Of a stretch of DNA of 25,610 nt, positions 11,741 to 18,578 are shown piece by piece. The notes beneath the pieces were generated by a model. The model did not search any database. It was not told the DNA's origin and saw nothing but the letters and a program-made list of their open reading frames with translations. Every line of letters starts with the position of its first letter. Position 1 is the first letter of the stretch. This stretch comes from a virus, in the IMG/VR virus record IMGVR_UViG_3300044638_007267, positions 1-25,610 of that record. The stretch is one strand, 5' to 3'. The position numbers and the translations under genes were made by a program.

Positions 11741-12832
11741 TTAGATTTCTAAGATTTTCTCCATTGCTTTGCGCACGACTTTGTCATCAATTTCACGGTT
11801 GTCAAGTAGAAGAAATGCAATAGCAGTCTTCCAATCACGAAACTCTTCTTGAATTGCCATCGCTTGTTCTTTGCGATTGGAATAATCACGAATGAATAGC
11901 ATCCTCTGGTTGATATTATCTACGCACTTTACGAATTTAGCATAGGCATCAGTGATTTCTTGGATAAATGGTTTGCATTTTTCCGCGATCTCAAAGTCGA
12001 GTAACTTTTCAATATGGCTATAGAAATCTTCATATTTGGTGAATTTTGGGGACTCCATAAATACATCCAGAACATTTTTTACATTTTTAATTCCAGTAGC
12101 AATTTTATGAAGTTCACAGTATTCACTTGCTTTGATTTTCTTGAGAGTTTGACCATTGGGAGAGTAAATGACAACGCCCTCTTTACCTTTCCAAGCAGTA
12201 ACATCAGCAATGCACTCTGAAACAGAATTGTAATGATACATCTCTGGACGTTTAAAATCGTATTGAATCGCACATATATCTACATATGCCTGACTATAGT
12301 ATACTGCATCCTCATTGGAAACAATACCAATTAAAGTTAATTCATACTCATCGGACTCTTTCAATACAATAATATTGGACGGAGTAGTCCATTCAAATAA
12401 CCAAGATTGCTCTAATGCTGATACACTATCAAAAGCATCACTATCTTTAAAGAATTTTTTATATTTTTCCACCAACAAATCAATCTCATAACCATTGGGC
12501 AGTAAACGAGCATTTATAGTTCCACGGGTTCTGATAATCCACTGACCTTTGTATCGAGAAACGATTAAAAGACTACCATCCAACTTGTGTCTCGCTTCAA
12601 ATTTCCAACAATCTTTCCATGGTTCAAATGCTGGTTGCTCTCCAAAGTTAGTGAATTTGCGAAATCCTTGGCTGATTACGAAATTATCGGATTTACGCAC
12701 CACACAAGAACGGAAACGAGCATTTTCATCGTTCCATTTAACACTCATGTCTTTCGGCGTAATGAGCCAACATTCGTCACCAGCGATGACGCAATCTTTG
12801 TAATTAAATTCTTCTTTGTTTGGTAGTTTCAT
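11741..12832 (-). CDS. T4 Rnl1-like RNA ligase (363 aa)
   Basis: Seals 5'-phosphate and 3'-hydroxyl RNA ends with ATP through a lysyl-AMP intermediate. Motifs, counted from the ATG at 12832: motif I KLDGS with nucleophile Lys83, RTRGT (101-105), FEWTTPSNIIVL (146-157, motif III-like), motif IV EGVVIYSP (218-225), and motif V LKKIKASEYCELH (230-242). A helical C-terminal domain follows, as in T4 Rnl1 (374 aa). T4 Rnl1 repairs tRNA broken by host anticodon nuclease. The start at 12832 lies 1 nt after the upstream stop; a frame from 12853 would overlap it. The neighbouring ATP-grasp gene is 3 nt downstream. Confidence 0.92.
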   Translation of the reverse strand: MKLPNKEEFNYKDCVIAGDECWLITPKDMSVKWNDENARFRSCVVRKSDNFVISQGFRKFTNFGEQPAFEPWKDCWKFEARHKLDGSLLIVSRYKGQWIIRTRGTINARLLPNGYEIDLLVEKYKKFFKDSDAFDSVSALEQSWLFEWTTPSNIIVLKESDEYELTLIGIVSNEDAVYYSQAYVDICAIQYDFKRPEMYHYNSVSECIADVTAWKGKEGVVIYSPNGQTLKKIKASEYCELHKIATGIKNVKNVLDVFMESPKFTKYEDFYSHIEKLLDFEIAEKCKPFIQEITDAYAKFVKCVDNINQRMLFIRDYSNRKEQAMAIQEEFRDWKTAIAFLLLDNREIDDKVVRKAMEKILEI

Positions 12833-12833
12833 A

Positions 12834-13223
12834 TTAATAACTGATTTCTCCAAGTCGATCGTATACGCTTTTATTTCTTTTCGTCGATTCGATTATCACG
12901 ACCTTTTTTCTGTTCTTACCATACCATTCTTTTTCTCCCTTTTCATCTAGGTATCGGTTCGGGAATTCCCACTCTTCCGTTTTAATTTGCTCTTTGATGA
13001 TCTGATCAAGATGCTGTTGAACATCAGCGGGGATTTCCCAAGATTTGTATTGTCGTTTCCACTCCATTTCAATACAGAAACGAATATGTTCTGCGCATCG
13101 TTTCACCAATTCACATTCCACAATTTCAATGTTCATCCAATCTTCAACAAGACCATTCCACATTTTGATTTCGGGGTTGCCTTTGATTTTTTGCAACTGT
13201 TCGATTAATTGATTTTTTCTCAC
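12834..13223 (-). CDS. Conserved-looking phage protein of unknown function (129 aa)
   Basis: Begins MRKNQLIEQLQKIKGNPEIKMWNGLVEDWMNI, a start shared by a group of small phage and plasmid proteins with no assigned role. The middle is charged and helical and the C-terminus very basic (GKNRKKVVIIESTKRNKS). The start is GTG at 13223; the -10 of its promoter ends 8 nt upstream. First gene of the operon with the RNA ligase and the ATP-grasp gene. Confidence 0.75.
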   Translation of the reverse strand: MRKNQLIEQLQKIKGNPEIKMWNGLVEDWMNIEIVECELVKRCAEHIRFCIEMEWKRQYKSWEIPADVQQHLDQIIKEQIKTEEWEFPNRYLDEKGEKEWYGKNRKKVVIIESTKRNKSVYDRLGEISY

Positions 13224-13231
13224 GCGCCAAA

Positions 13232-13258
13232 AGTATATTAATACCGATGACTTGTCAA
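13232..13258 (-). promoter_or_regulatory. Early promoter TTGACA-15-TATACT
   Basis: Minus strand TTGACA (13253-13258) and TATACT (13232-13237), spacer 15 bp, 8 nt before the GTG at 13223. It begins right after the T-run of the terminator at 13266-13299, so termination and re-initiation are packed together. A transcript would begin about at the start codon. Confidence 0.65.
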
Positions 13259-13265
13259 CAAAAAA

Positions 13266-13299
13266 AACTGAGCCAGAGTATTTTATTTCTCTAGCTCAG
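13266..13299 (-). terminator. Strong hairpin terminator
   Basis: ACTGAGC pairs with GCTCAGT (7 bp), a C-A mismatch follows, then AGAG pairs with CTCT around a 10-nt loop. On the minus strand it is followed at once by a run of seven or eight T, just as expected for termination after the gene ending at 13326. The plus strand side also has a T-run (GGGATTTTTT), so it may work both ways. Confidence 0.85.
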
Positions 13300-13325
13300 T
13301 GGGATTTTTTAATCTATTTTAATGA

Positions 13326-13523
13326 TTATTTTTGCTTAGCTTTGCCAAAGTTCAAAGCGACAATATCGACTACTTTGTAGACTTTGGACCAAGTGCTTCC
13401 AGCTTTAGGTGTCGGAGTCACAGCAGCCACAGCAGAAGCTAGTGCGACAGCGCTTGTTACCACTGGAAACCATGGGTAAGCTTTAACAATATCCAAGACG
13501 ATAGGAATAAGTACTTCTGTCAT
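13326..13523 (-). CDS. Small membrane protein, possible lysis-related (65 aa)
   Basis: One hydrophobic segment, about 17-36 (PWFPVVTSAVALASAVAAV), followed by TPTPKAGSTWSKVYKVVDIVALNFGKAKQ. The TPTPK...KVYKV-D--ALN-GKAK part is a repeated pattern in small phage membrane proteins, without settled function to my knowledge. A late-type motif ends 5 nt before the ATG, and a strong terminator follows, so it is a one-gene late transcript between early genes. A second holin, antiholin or spanin partner would fit, but this is inference. Confidence 0.7.
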   Translation of the reverse strand: MTEVLIPIVLDIVKAYPWFPVVTSAVALASAVAAVTPTPKAGSTWSKVYKVVDIVALNFGKAKQK

Positions 13524-13528
13524 GTCTA

Positions 13529-13538
13529 TTTTTACACT
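13529..13538 (-). promoter_or_regulatory. Candidate late promoter motif AGTGTAAAAA
   Basis: Minus strand AGTGTAAAAA ends 5 nt before the ATG at 13523. One core position differs from AGTGTAAATA. With the terminator at 13266-13299 it defines a one-gene late unit. Confidence 0.5.
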
Positions 13539-13548
13539 TAAAAATTGA

Positions 13549-13803
13549 TTAAATGGGATTTTTTTTCATCATGACGGTTGCATGACAAATGCGCCTATTA
13601 TATTCAGCATAAGAAATCGGCGTTTCAATTGTAACACCATCGTTATCTCTGAATCCATCAGGATCTAAAATAATTATTTCATCAAGCTGCGCCCATTCGA
13701 TTGCTGTCTTTTTTGCAAAAGCTTTATCCCAATTTTCGCGACCTTGTTTTGAAAGAATTTTGCTCTTTATCTCGTCGCCTGTAATGTTATTTTTTGTAGC
13801 CAT
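13549..13803 (-). CDS. Conserved small phage protein (84 aa)
   Basis: Contains EIIILDPDGFRDNDGVTIETPISYAEYNRRICHATV. The pattern ILDPDG-R---GV---TPIS--E---R---TV is widespread in phage genomes, but no biochemical role is known to me. The ATG at 13803 is chosen over an in-frame ATG at 13836 because the latter lies in a perfect hairpin (13813-13836) and adds only hairpin-encoded residues. It is probably co-transcribed with rIIB upstream. Confidence 0.75.
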   Translation of the reverse strand: MATKNNITGDEIKSKILSKQGRENWDKAFAKKTAIEWAQLDEIIILDPDGFRDNDGVTIETPISYAEYNRRICHATVMMKKNPI

Positions 13804-13812
13804 AAGTAATTT

Positions 13813-13836
13813 ATGAGGGGGCTTTCGCCCCCTCAT
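13813..13836 (-). other. 10-bp GC-rich hairpin with GAAA tetraloop
   Basis: In minus-strand RNA ATGAGGGGGC pairs perfectly with GCCCCCTCAT around the loop GAAA, a GNRA tetraloop. It lies between the rIIB stop and the next start. No T-run follows on the minus strand (AAATTACTT), so it is not a textbook terminator for these genes. On the plus strand CATTTTAG follows, a weak T-run. An mRNA 3'-end protecting or processing structure is plausible. Confidence 0.7.
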
Positions 13837-13841
13837 TTTAG

Positions 13842-14855
13842 TTAACGCAAATCAACAAATTTCTTACCTTCTTGAGAATACCAAGTGAAGCCTAAAGCAT
13901 TCACAGCATCAGCAATCTCAGCCATGCTAGGGCAATCAGGAGAGAAGCAGCTTTGGATCGCTCTGAAAGCGACATCCTCAACACCTTCATCGAGTTTACG
14001 ATTCAGGTATTTTTCGACTCTATCAATCACCTTGTTACGATTGCCGACTTCTTCTTTAAAAGATTGATCTTCCAAAGCTTCGCCATCATTATCTGTGGCA
14101 GGAGCAAGGATTTCACCTTGAACTTCTGACACGACAGTATAAGCGCAGCAGCGTAGTTTTTGACAATTACAATCAGAAGGAACGCTTACAACATCTTTTG
14201 GATTGATTTTTACGACGACCATTTTGCCGCGAGACCATCCGCGAGCATAGTCCCACGAACCAGCATGAATACCAAACGAACAGTGGTTATTGCGATCATC
14301 GTCAACGCAGTTGCGTTGCACTTCGATATGCTCACCTACGCCATTGTAGATTTGCCCTTTGCTGTTTACAGTGCCTTGCAGCACTTTTGTTTCCAGATTA
14401 CCAGATACAGAATAGAAGTCGTCATGAAGACCACGATACGCCAAGAAACAGCCATCCTCTGTGATCGGAAGTTCTTTGTAAGACAAAAAGTCATACAGTT
14501 CGCGAACAGAATTATATGATGGATTCTGCTTGAGGTTTTCCCAGAACTTTTCTAGTAGAGTCACTGGAATATTCTGCTCAATCAAAGAAAACACTTTCTG
14601 CGCCAATGGTGCTGGAAGCAGTTCTCCATAATACGAGACTTCTTTTGTTGTATTATTAACACTAAAACCTTTTTGTTCAATGTTAAGATTCACATCTGCT
14701 TCTTGCAGAGCTTTGTTAATTGCCTCCTCTTGTTTGTCGGATGGCAAGCGTAATGCCGCGATAATCGCTGCATATTTAGGGTCTGAGCTAACAAACTTTT
14801 GCGGTTTGTTGTTCATGAATAGGACGATTCCAGTTTGATTGATGATATACTTCAT
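13842..14855 (-). CDS. rIIB: rIIB-like protein (337 aa)
   Basis: Homologue of the T4 rIIB lysis-modulating and phage-exclusion-related protein. Recognisable blocks: FWENLKQNPSYNSVRELYDFL (about 104-124), LPITEDGCFLAYRGLHDDF, NCVDDDRNNHCSFGIHAGSWDYA (with the duplicated histidine/glycine block), KMVVVKINPKDVVSVPSDC and CQKLRCCAYTVV. It is close to T4 rIIB in length. In T4, rIIA and rIIB prevent RexAB-mediated abortive infection and interact with the membrane; the molecular activity is unknown. It lies next to rIIA as in T4-type phages, but has its own promoter whose -10 ends 8 nt before the ATG. Confidence 0.88.
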   Translation of the reverse strand: MKYIINQTGIVLFMNNKPQKFVSSDPKYAAIIAALRLPSDKQEEAINKALQEADVNLNIEQKGFSVNNTTKEVSYYGELLPAPLAQKVFSLIEQNIPVTLLEKFWENLKQNPSYNSVRELYDFLSYKELPITEDGCFLAYRGLHDDFYSVSGNLETKVLQGTVNSKGQIYNGVGEHIEVQRNCVDDDRNNHCSFGIHAGSWDYARGWSRGKMVVVKINPKDVVSVPSDCNCQKLRCCAYTVVSEVQGEILAPATDNDGEALEDQSFKEEVGNRNKVIDRVEKYLNRKLDEGVEDVAFRAIQSCFSPDCPSMAEIADAVNALGFTWYSQEGKKFVDLR

Positions 14856-14863
14856 GCGGAGTT

Positions 14864-14892
14864 AATGTATTGTTATTTTGAGTGTTTGTCAA
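14864..14892 (-). promoter_or_regulatory. Early promoter TTGACA-17-TACATT
   Basis: Minus strand TTGACA (14887-14892) and TACATT (14864-14869), spacer 17 bp, 8 nt before the rIIB ATG. It sits immediately after the rIIA stop codon, so rIIB can be transcribed independently of rIIA. Confidence 0.7.
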
Positions 14893-14895
14893 GGA

Positions 14896-16833
14896 TTATT
14901 TTGAGGCTTTGATGAATTTTCTCACATCAGAGCGACAAGGTTGGAAGTAGTAACTTTTGAGTGCCAAGTTCGTAAAGGTTGATACTAATTCATTTTTATT
15001 GTTTTTTAATTCCTCAACGATCTTTTCAATGCAGTCCATTGTTTTTGAAAGTTTTGGATTATAAACATCTTGGTTGATTCTGTGCAGCAAAATGTTTCGT
15101 GTTTTATCTGTCAATAGATTTTTACACGCAGTAAATCGACTATGCAATGCAGATCGAGCAGACTGTGCTTTTCCGCTAATTTCATACAATTTGTTCAACG
15201 TGTCTTTCGTAGCGCTATCATCATATTTCAAATATCCAAGAGTAGCCAAATCTTTTTTCAAGGAAACAGACGAAAACGAATAAGAATTTTCAAATCCATT
15301 AGCATACATAACGATTTTTTTGAACTGTGAAAGAGAATCGCTTTGAGCTAATTCCGCCAGAAAATCTTTTGCATCGTCCACAGAATGATCAACACCCCAA
15401 TAACGATTATGAAGTTCTAATGCCGAAGCGCGGAAAGACGAACCGTAACCACGACGATAAACTGAAAACTTTCCATCAGTATAACCACCACCTTTTTGTT
15501 TTGGGTAAAGTGAAGAAACTGGTCGGAACACTAAATCAGAATCAACTTGGTGATGCGCAATCGCCGCGCAAATATGCTCCATGCAATCTTTCGTTACGAA
15601 GAAAGCTGTTTTAGAATTGTCGGCACACCATTTTTTAAGCTTTTCAACTTGATCGCAGCGATGATAGTGGGAGTTGGAAACGATAGCAACAAACTTGCGA
15701 CCTTTATGATCTAAGGCTGGGTGAGACTCATCGCCCGATACACCAACTTTTACAAGAGACATCGCGACTTTAGCATGAACGAATGCTGAATTTTTAAATT
15801 TAAAAAATTGCGATTGATTCTTTTTGTTGAAGCACAATTCGGACAGTGGCAAGTCTCCAAGAGATTGTTTCTGTTGATTAATAAATTCCCCAAGAATTGC
15901 TTCACACTTGGCGATGCCGTTGGTGAACTTTGCAGTCTCACGGAAAAACTCTCGCGAAATAGGAACTTCAAAAAATCCAACAGGAACATCAATCTGAATG
16001 AATGTTTGCGGAGAGCAGTTTTTTTCAAATGCAAACTCGCTAAAGCTATCAGGAGTATTGTATTTAACTCCACCCATGGTGATGGCGTAATGTCTACCAA
16101 AAAAAGACTCTGGTTTATCTTCAAACGAATAGAATCGAATGCCGTCTTTTTCCAAGATCAGGGTTTTTTTGATTTCTTTAATTACATGCGAGTGTCCACT
16201 ATCGTCCACTACTTCTACTTTAGCCAACGTAGCAGTAGCAGCCATAGTTTGAGCGTAAACTAAAAACGTGCCAGTATCGCCATGATTCGAGCGATCTTCT
16301 TTAATGTCGATTTCTACCAACAAACCGCTTTCAGTAGTTGGTTCTTGCGACATTTCAACCACCTGACCAATAGATGCGCCAGATTCGTCGCCGCCAAGAA
16401 CACACGAATACACTGTCTTTGTGCCATTATAGAAAGAAGTAACGTAAAAAACATCTTGATAACAGTGACCTGCTTTTGCACCTACGCCGAAACCACCGAT
16501 AGGTTGATCGCTGTTCGACTTTGTCGAGCGGAAATATTTGCCAAACACGTTGCGAATGCCGTTGTCGTCCAAACCGTTAGCGAAGTCACGAACAAAGAAG
16601 CGACCTTCTTTTACGCCAGTTTGAACAGGATTCTCGATGCCGTGTTTCAAGTGTTCATCGACAGCGTTGCTTACCCATTCACGCACAACGGCGAGAATTT
16701 TATCGGTGTAGATATTGTCGCGGAAGATTTGACAAGCTTGTTTCATGCCTTCCAAATCCATATCCATGTTGGACACTTGCGAAGATTCAATTCCTTGAGT
16801 GAAGATAGGTGATGTGTTGAGTTGCGTTTTCAT
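14896..16833 (-). CDS. rIIA: rIIA-like GHKL ATPase (645 aa)
   Basis: Homologue of T4 rIIA. The N-terminus is a GHKL ATPase: REWVSNAVDEH (51-61, N box with Glu52 and Asn56), RDFANGLD (82-89, G1 box with Asp83), KYFRSTKS (99-106) and GGFGVGAKAG (113-122, G2 lid). After that a long C-terminal part has no recognised motif beyond the helical end. Such proteins change shape with ATP, as in Hsp90 and MutL. T4 rIIA is about 725 aa, so this version is somewhat shorter. The start is ATG 16833: the promoter's -10 ends 10 nt upstream, while a frame extending to 16875 would run through the promoter. Confidence 0.9.
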   Translation of the reverse strand: MKTQLNTSPIFTQGIESSQVSNMDMDLEGMKQACQIFRDNIYTDKILAVVREWVSNAVDEHLKHGIENPVQTGVKEGRFFVRDFANGLDDNGIRNVFGKYFRSTKSNSDQPIGGFGVGAKAGHCYQDVFYVTSFYNGTKTVYSCVLGGDESGASIGQVVEMSQEPTTESGLLVEIDIKEDRSNHGDTGTFLVYAQTMAATATLAKVEVVDDSGHSHVIKEIKKTLILEKDGIRFYSFEDKPESFFGRHYAITMGGVKYNTPDSFSEFAFEKNCSPQTFIQIDVPVGFFEVPISREFFRETAKFTNGIAKCEAILGEFINQQKQSLGDLPLSELCFNKKNQSQFFKFKNSAFVHAKVAMSLVKVGVSGDESHPALDHKGRKFVAIVSNSHYHRCDQVEKLKKWCADNSKTAFFVTKDCMEHICAAIAHHQVDSDLVFRPVSSLYPKQKGGGYTDGKFSVYRRGYGSSFRASALELHNRYWGVDHSVDDAKDFLAELAQSDSLSQFKKIVMYANGFENSYSFSSVSLKKDLATLGYLKYDDSATKDTLNKLYEISGKAQSARSALHSRFTACKNLLTDKTRNILLHRINQDVYNPKLSKTMDCIEKIVEELKNNKNELVSTFTNLALKSYYFQPCRSDVRKFIKASK

Positions 16834-16843
16834 GTCGGGGGCA

Positions 16844-16872
16844 ATAGTAATCAGAAATAGTGGACATGTCAA
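16844..16872 (-). promoter_or_regulatory. Early promoter TTGACA-17-TACTAT (rIIA)
   Basis: Minus strand TTGACA (16867-16872) and TACTAT (16844-16849), spacer 17 bp, 10 nt before the ATG at 16833. It is divergent from the promoter at 16910-16937; the two -35 boxes are 37 bp apart, so both could be influenced by one regulator. Confidence 0.7.
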
Positions 16873-16909
16873 CAAGTTTTTTGAAAAAATTTTCGCGGCA
16901 AGATTTTTG

Positions 16910-16937
16910 TTGACAAGCTGCTACGAAATGTTACTCT
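16910..16937 (+). promoter_or_regulatory. Early promoter TTGACA-16-TACTCT
   Basis: TTGACA (16910-16915) and TACTCT (16932-16937), spacer 16 bp. The -10 ends 9 nt before the ATG at 16947 and immediately abuts the alternative GTG at 16938, which is therefore rejected as the start. Confidence 0.65.
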
Positions 16938-16946
16938 GTGCGCCAC

Positions 16947-17600
16947 ATGAAAATTAAGTTGTCTCATTTACGCAAAAGCAGACTGAATAAAATTGCACCT
17001 CTGTGGCTCTTGAATATATTTCAATACGGTTGTTTTGTGGCGGGAGGATCTGTTCGCTCGGTAATCAATCAAGAGGAAATCGCCGATTTCGATATTTTCT
17101 TTACGCATCAACCCATGACTGTCGAGTTGATTGAATCATTCGATGCAGTAGATTTTGGTTCGGGATCAAGCAACATAGAAAAAAAGATCACCTACTCTTC
17201 CGCCGTTCACACTATTCGAGAAAAACTAAAAAAAGAAAAATACAAACTAGTCTTCTCATGTCCAGAGGGAAAGCTGTTTACCTACAAACAAGGGGATATT
17301 AAAATACAATTAATTCTCGAATGCTGGGGAACTCCCGAAGCAGTTGTTGGAGGTTTTGATTTCAATGCGACCTGCGCTGCGATTGATGACGAATACATTT
17401 ACTTGTCGCGTAAATTTTTGCGTGATATTAAAACAAAAAAACTTTCTATCAACACAGTCACTTATCCCGCTGCGACTATCAAGCGCCTCATGAAATACAA
17501 AGACAAAGGCTACAACATCAACAGCGCGATTGTCGAGTTCATGGAGAATATTTCGGGGCAAGTATTCAACAAAGAAACATTGCGCCTTTATATTGATTAA
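16947..17600 (+). CDS. Nucleotidyltransferase-fold protein, pol-beta/CCA-type head domain (217 aa)
   Basis: The N-terminus has CFVAGGSVRSVINQEEIADFDIFF (29-52): Gly33-Gly34-Ser35 and Arg37, then Asp47-x-Asp49. This is the GG/S...DxD signature of pol-beta-like nucleotidyltransferases such as tRNA CCA-adding enzymes. The middle, KIQLILECWGTPEAVVGGFDF, gives the following strand with VVGGFDF, and YLSRKFLRDIKTKKLSINTV resembles the neck region. No C-terminal RNA-binding domain of a full CCA enzyme is visible, so it is a minimal enzyme with unknown substrate. tRNA, RNA ends, or a small molecule or protein are all possible. First early gene rightward, with its own near-leaderless promoter. Confidence 0.8.
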   Translation: MKIKLSHLRKSRLNKIAPLWLLNIFQYGCFVAGGSVRSVINQEEIADFDIFFTHQPMTVELIESFDAVDFGSGSSNIEKKITYSSAVHTIREKLKKEKYKLVFSCPEGKLFTYKQGDIKIQLILECWGTPEAVVGGFDFNATCAAIDDEYIYLSRKFLRDIKTKKLSINTVTYPAATIKRLMKYKDKGYNINSAIVEFMENISGQVFNKETLRLYID

Positions 17601-17609
17601 AAAAAATCC

Positions 17610-17637
17610 TTGACACCAACAACTTTACTGTTATCAT
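17610..17637 (+). promoter_or_regulatory. Early promoter TTGACA-16-TATCAT, without an intact gene
   Basis: TTGACA (17610-17615) and TATCAT (17632-17637), spacer 16 bp; the -10 ends 6 nt before an ATG at 17644. Among the best promoter boxes in the window, yet the frame it serves ends after 13 codons because of the homing-endonuclease region. Confidence 0.65.
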
Positions 17638-17643
17638 CCGCAC

Positions 17644-17685
17644 ATGAAATTAGGACTCGTATGTATCAGCATCTCCGCTATTTAG
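17644..17685 (+). pseudogene. Truncated early gene, possibly uvsE (UV-damage endonuclease) start
   Basis: The frame reads MKLGLVCIS, then ISAI and stop. MK-LG-VCIS is how phage UvsE-type UV-damage endonucleases commonly begin, from memory of the family. The promoter is intact and the rest is missing: the homing endonuclease gene comes in from the other strand and shares codons with this fragment (its stop is at 17650). I infer that an early gene was cut and its body replaced or lost when the endonuclease gene arrived. The nine-residue match is short, so the identity is tentative; a short leader peptide is the alternative. Confidence 0.4.
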
Positions 17686-18573
17686 GTTATTTTTCTGAAT
17701 ATATAAATTCATATATCTTTTGAAAAACCTTTCCGATTGTTTTTTATCTAACCTATTTGATATTTTGCTGGGCCAAATGTCTAAATTATGCAATCTTACA
17801 GATAAATTATTTTTTTTAATTTTAAATATTTTACACAGGTGAGTTGTATTCATAAATCTTAACATTTTGGTTAATTTATTTTTATTTGGTAATGGTATAG
17901 CGTTGCGATATAAGCCAGCCCTATTTTTTGGAGATAAAAATTCTTGAAATTTTTCTTCCAAATCAAAAGAAAGATAGTAAGAAAGTTTTTCTGGGAAATT
18001 TAATATACAATTATCGACACCGTGAAGATATAAACAAATAAAATCTCTAAATTCTGCCGCTGTAATTTCATCTTCAAAATACTTTACTTTTTTTAACAAT
18101 TTATTTTCAAAACAACATTTAAATTTTTTATGACGCTTGCAATACCTCACCCCTAAAAATTTCGAATTTTTTTTGTTGGACGGAGCATATGCGCCAATTC
18201 TTATTTGAGATAATTTTGTTTTAGCTTCTTCGCAAAGAGATTTGTTGAATCCACCTAAAGTTTTATTATATCCATTTGGAGACAATGTATTTAGTTTTTG
18301 TATATAAAAAGTTTCTTTTTCATTTAATTCACCAACAGATAGCTCGTTTTCTAAAATAAATATTTTAAAATATTTTTTATAAATCTCGTAATCTTGCTTT
18401 AGATCATTGTTATCTGAATAAAGCCACCACTTTCCTCCAGAATATCTATCATTGAAAGAATGAATTGTTTGCCCAATATAAATTTTGCCAGTTTTGGTGT
18501 TTGCGATAGCGTAAATTATTCCTTTTGTTTTTGTTTTTTCTTGGCGGTTACAGGTTACATCAATTAGCTTCAT
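17650..18573 (-). CDS. GIY-YIG homing endonuclease with NUMOD3 and AP2-like domains (307 aa)
   Basis: A mobile endonuclease. GIY-YIG domain: GIIYAIANTKTGKIYIGQT (18-36, with the GIY/YIG tyrosines Tyr21 and Tyr32), Arg43, and LNEKETFYIQ with probable catalytic Glu87. Next comes SLCEEAKTKLSQIRIG (112-127), a NUMOD3-like DNA-binding motif. Then an AP2/ERF-like domain (about 137-194): KFLGVRYCKRHKKFKCCF, YFEDEITAAEFRDFI, YLHGVDNCILNFP. The last part may contain a helix-turn-helix (LCKIFKIKKNNLSVRLHNLD). Such freestanding enzymes cut an allele lacking the gene, and repair then copies it in. It lies opposite to the early genes, has a late-type motif 5 nt before its ATG, and disrupts the gene at 17644. 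Lower GC than its neighbours is visible by eye. Confidence 0.9.
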   Translation of the reverse strand: MKLIDVTCNRQEKTKTKGIIYAIANTKTGKIYIGQTIHSFNDRYSGGKWWLYSDNNDLKQDYEIYKKYFKIFILENELSVGELNEKETFYIQKLNTLSPNGYNKTLGGFNKSLCEEAKTKLSQIRIGAYAPSNKKNSKFLGVRYCKRHKKFKCCFENKLLKKVKYFEDEITAAEFRDFICLYLHGVDNCILNFPEKLSYYLSFDLEEKFQEFLSPKNRAGLYRNAIPLPNKNKLTKMLRFMNTTHLCKIFKIKKNNLSVRLHNLDIWPSKISNRLDKKQSERFFKRYMNLYIQKNNLNSGDADTYES

Positions 18574-18578
18574 ACATA

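Noticed and set aside
12833-12853. Longer start for the RNA ligase
   Set aside because: It overlaps the upstream gene. ATG 12832, 1 nt after the stop, gives the usual packing and family length.
15808-16812. Long open frames on the plus strand across rIIA (15808-16263, 16282-16812)
   Set aside because: They are antisense to a gene with clear GHKL motifs, have low-complexity and aromatic-rich products and no promoter of their own.
16834-16875. Longer N-terminus for the rIIA-like protein
   Set aside because: The added codons run through the TTGACA and TACTAT boxes. The family-like N-terminus starts at 16833.
16938-16946. GTG start at 16938 for the nucleotidyltransferase
   Set aside because: It directly follows the -10 box and would lie before the expected transcription start; ATG 16947 is used.
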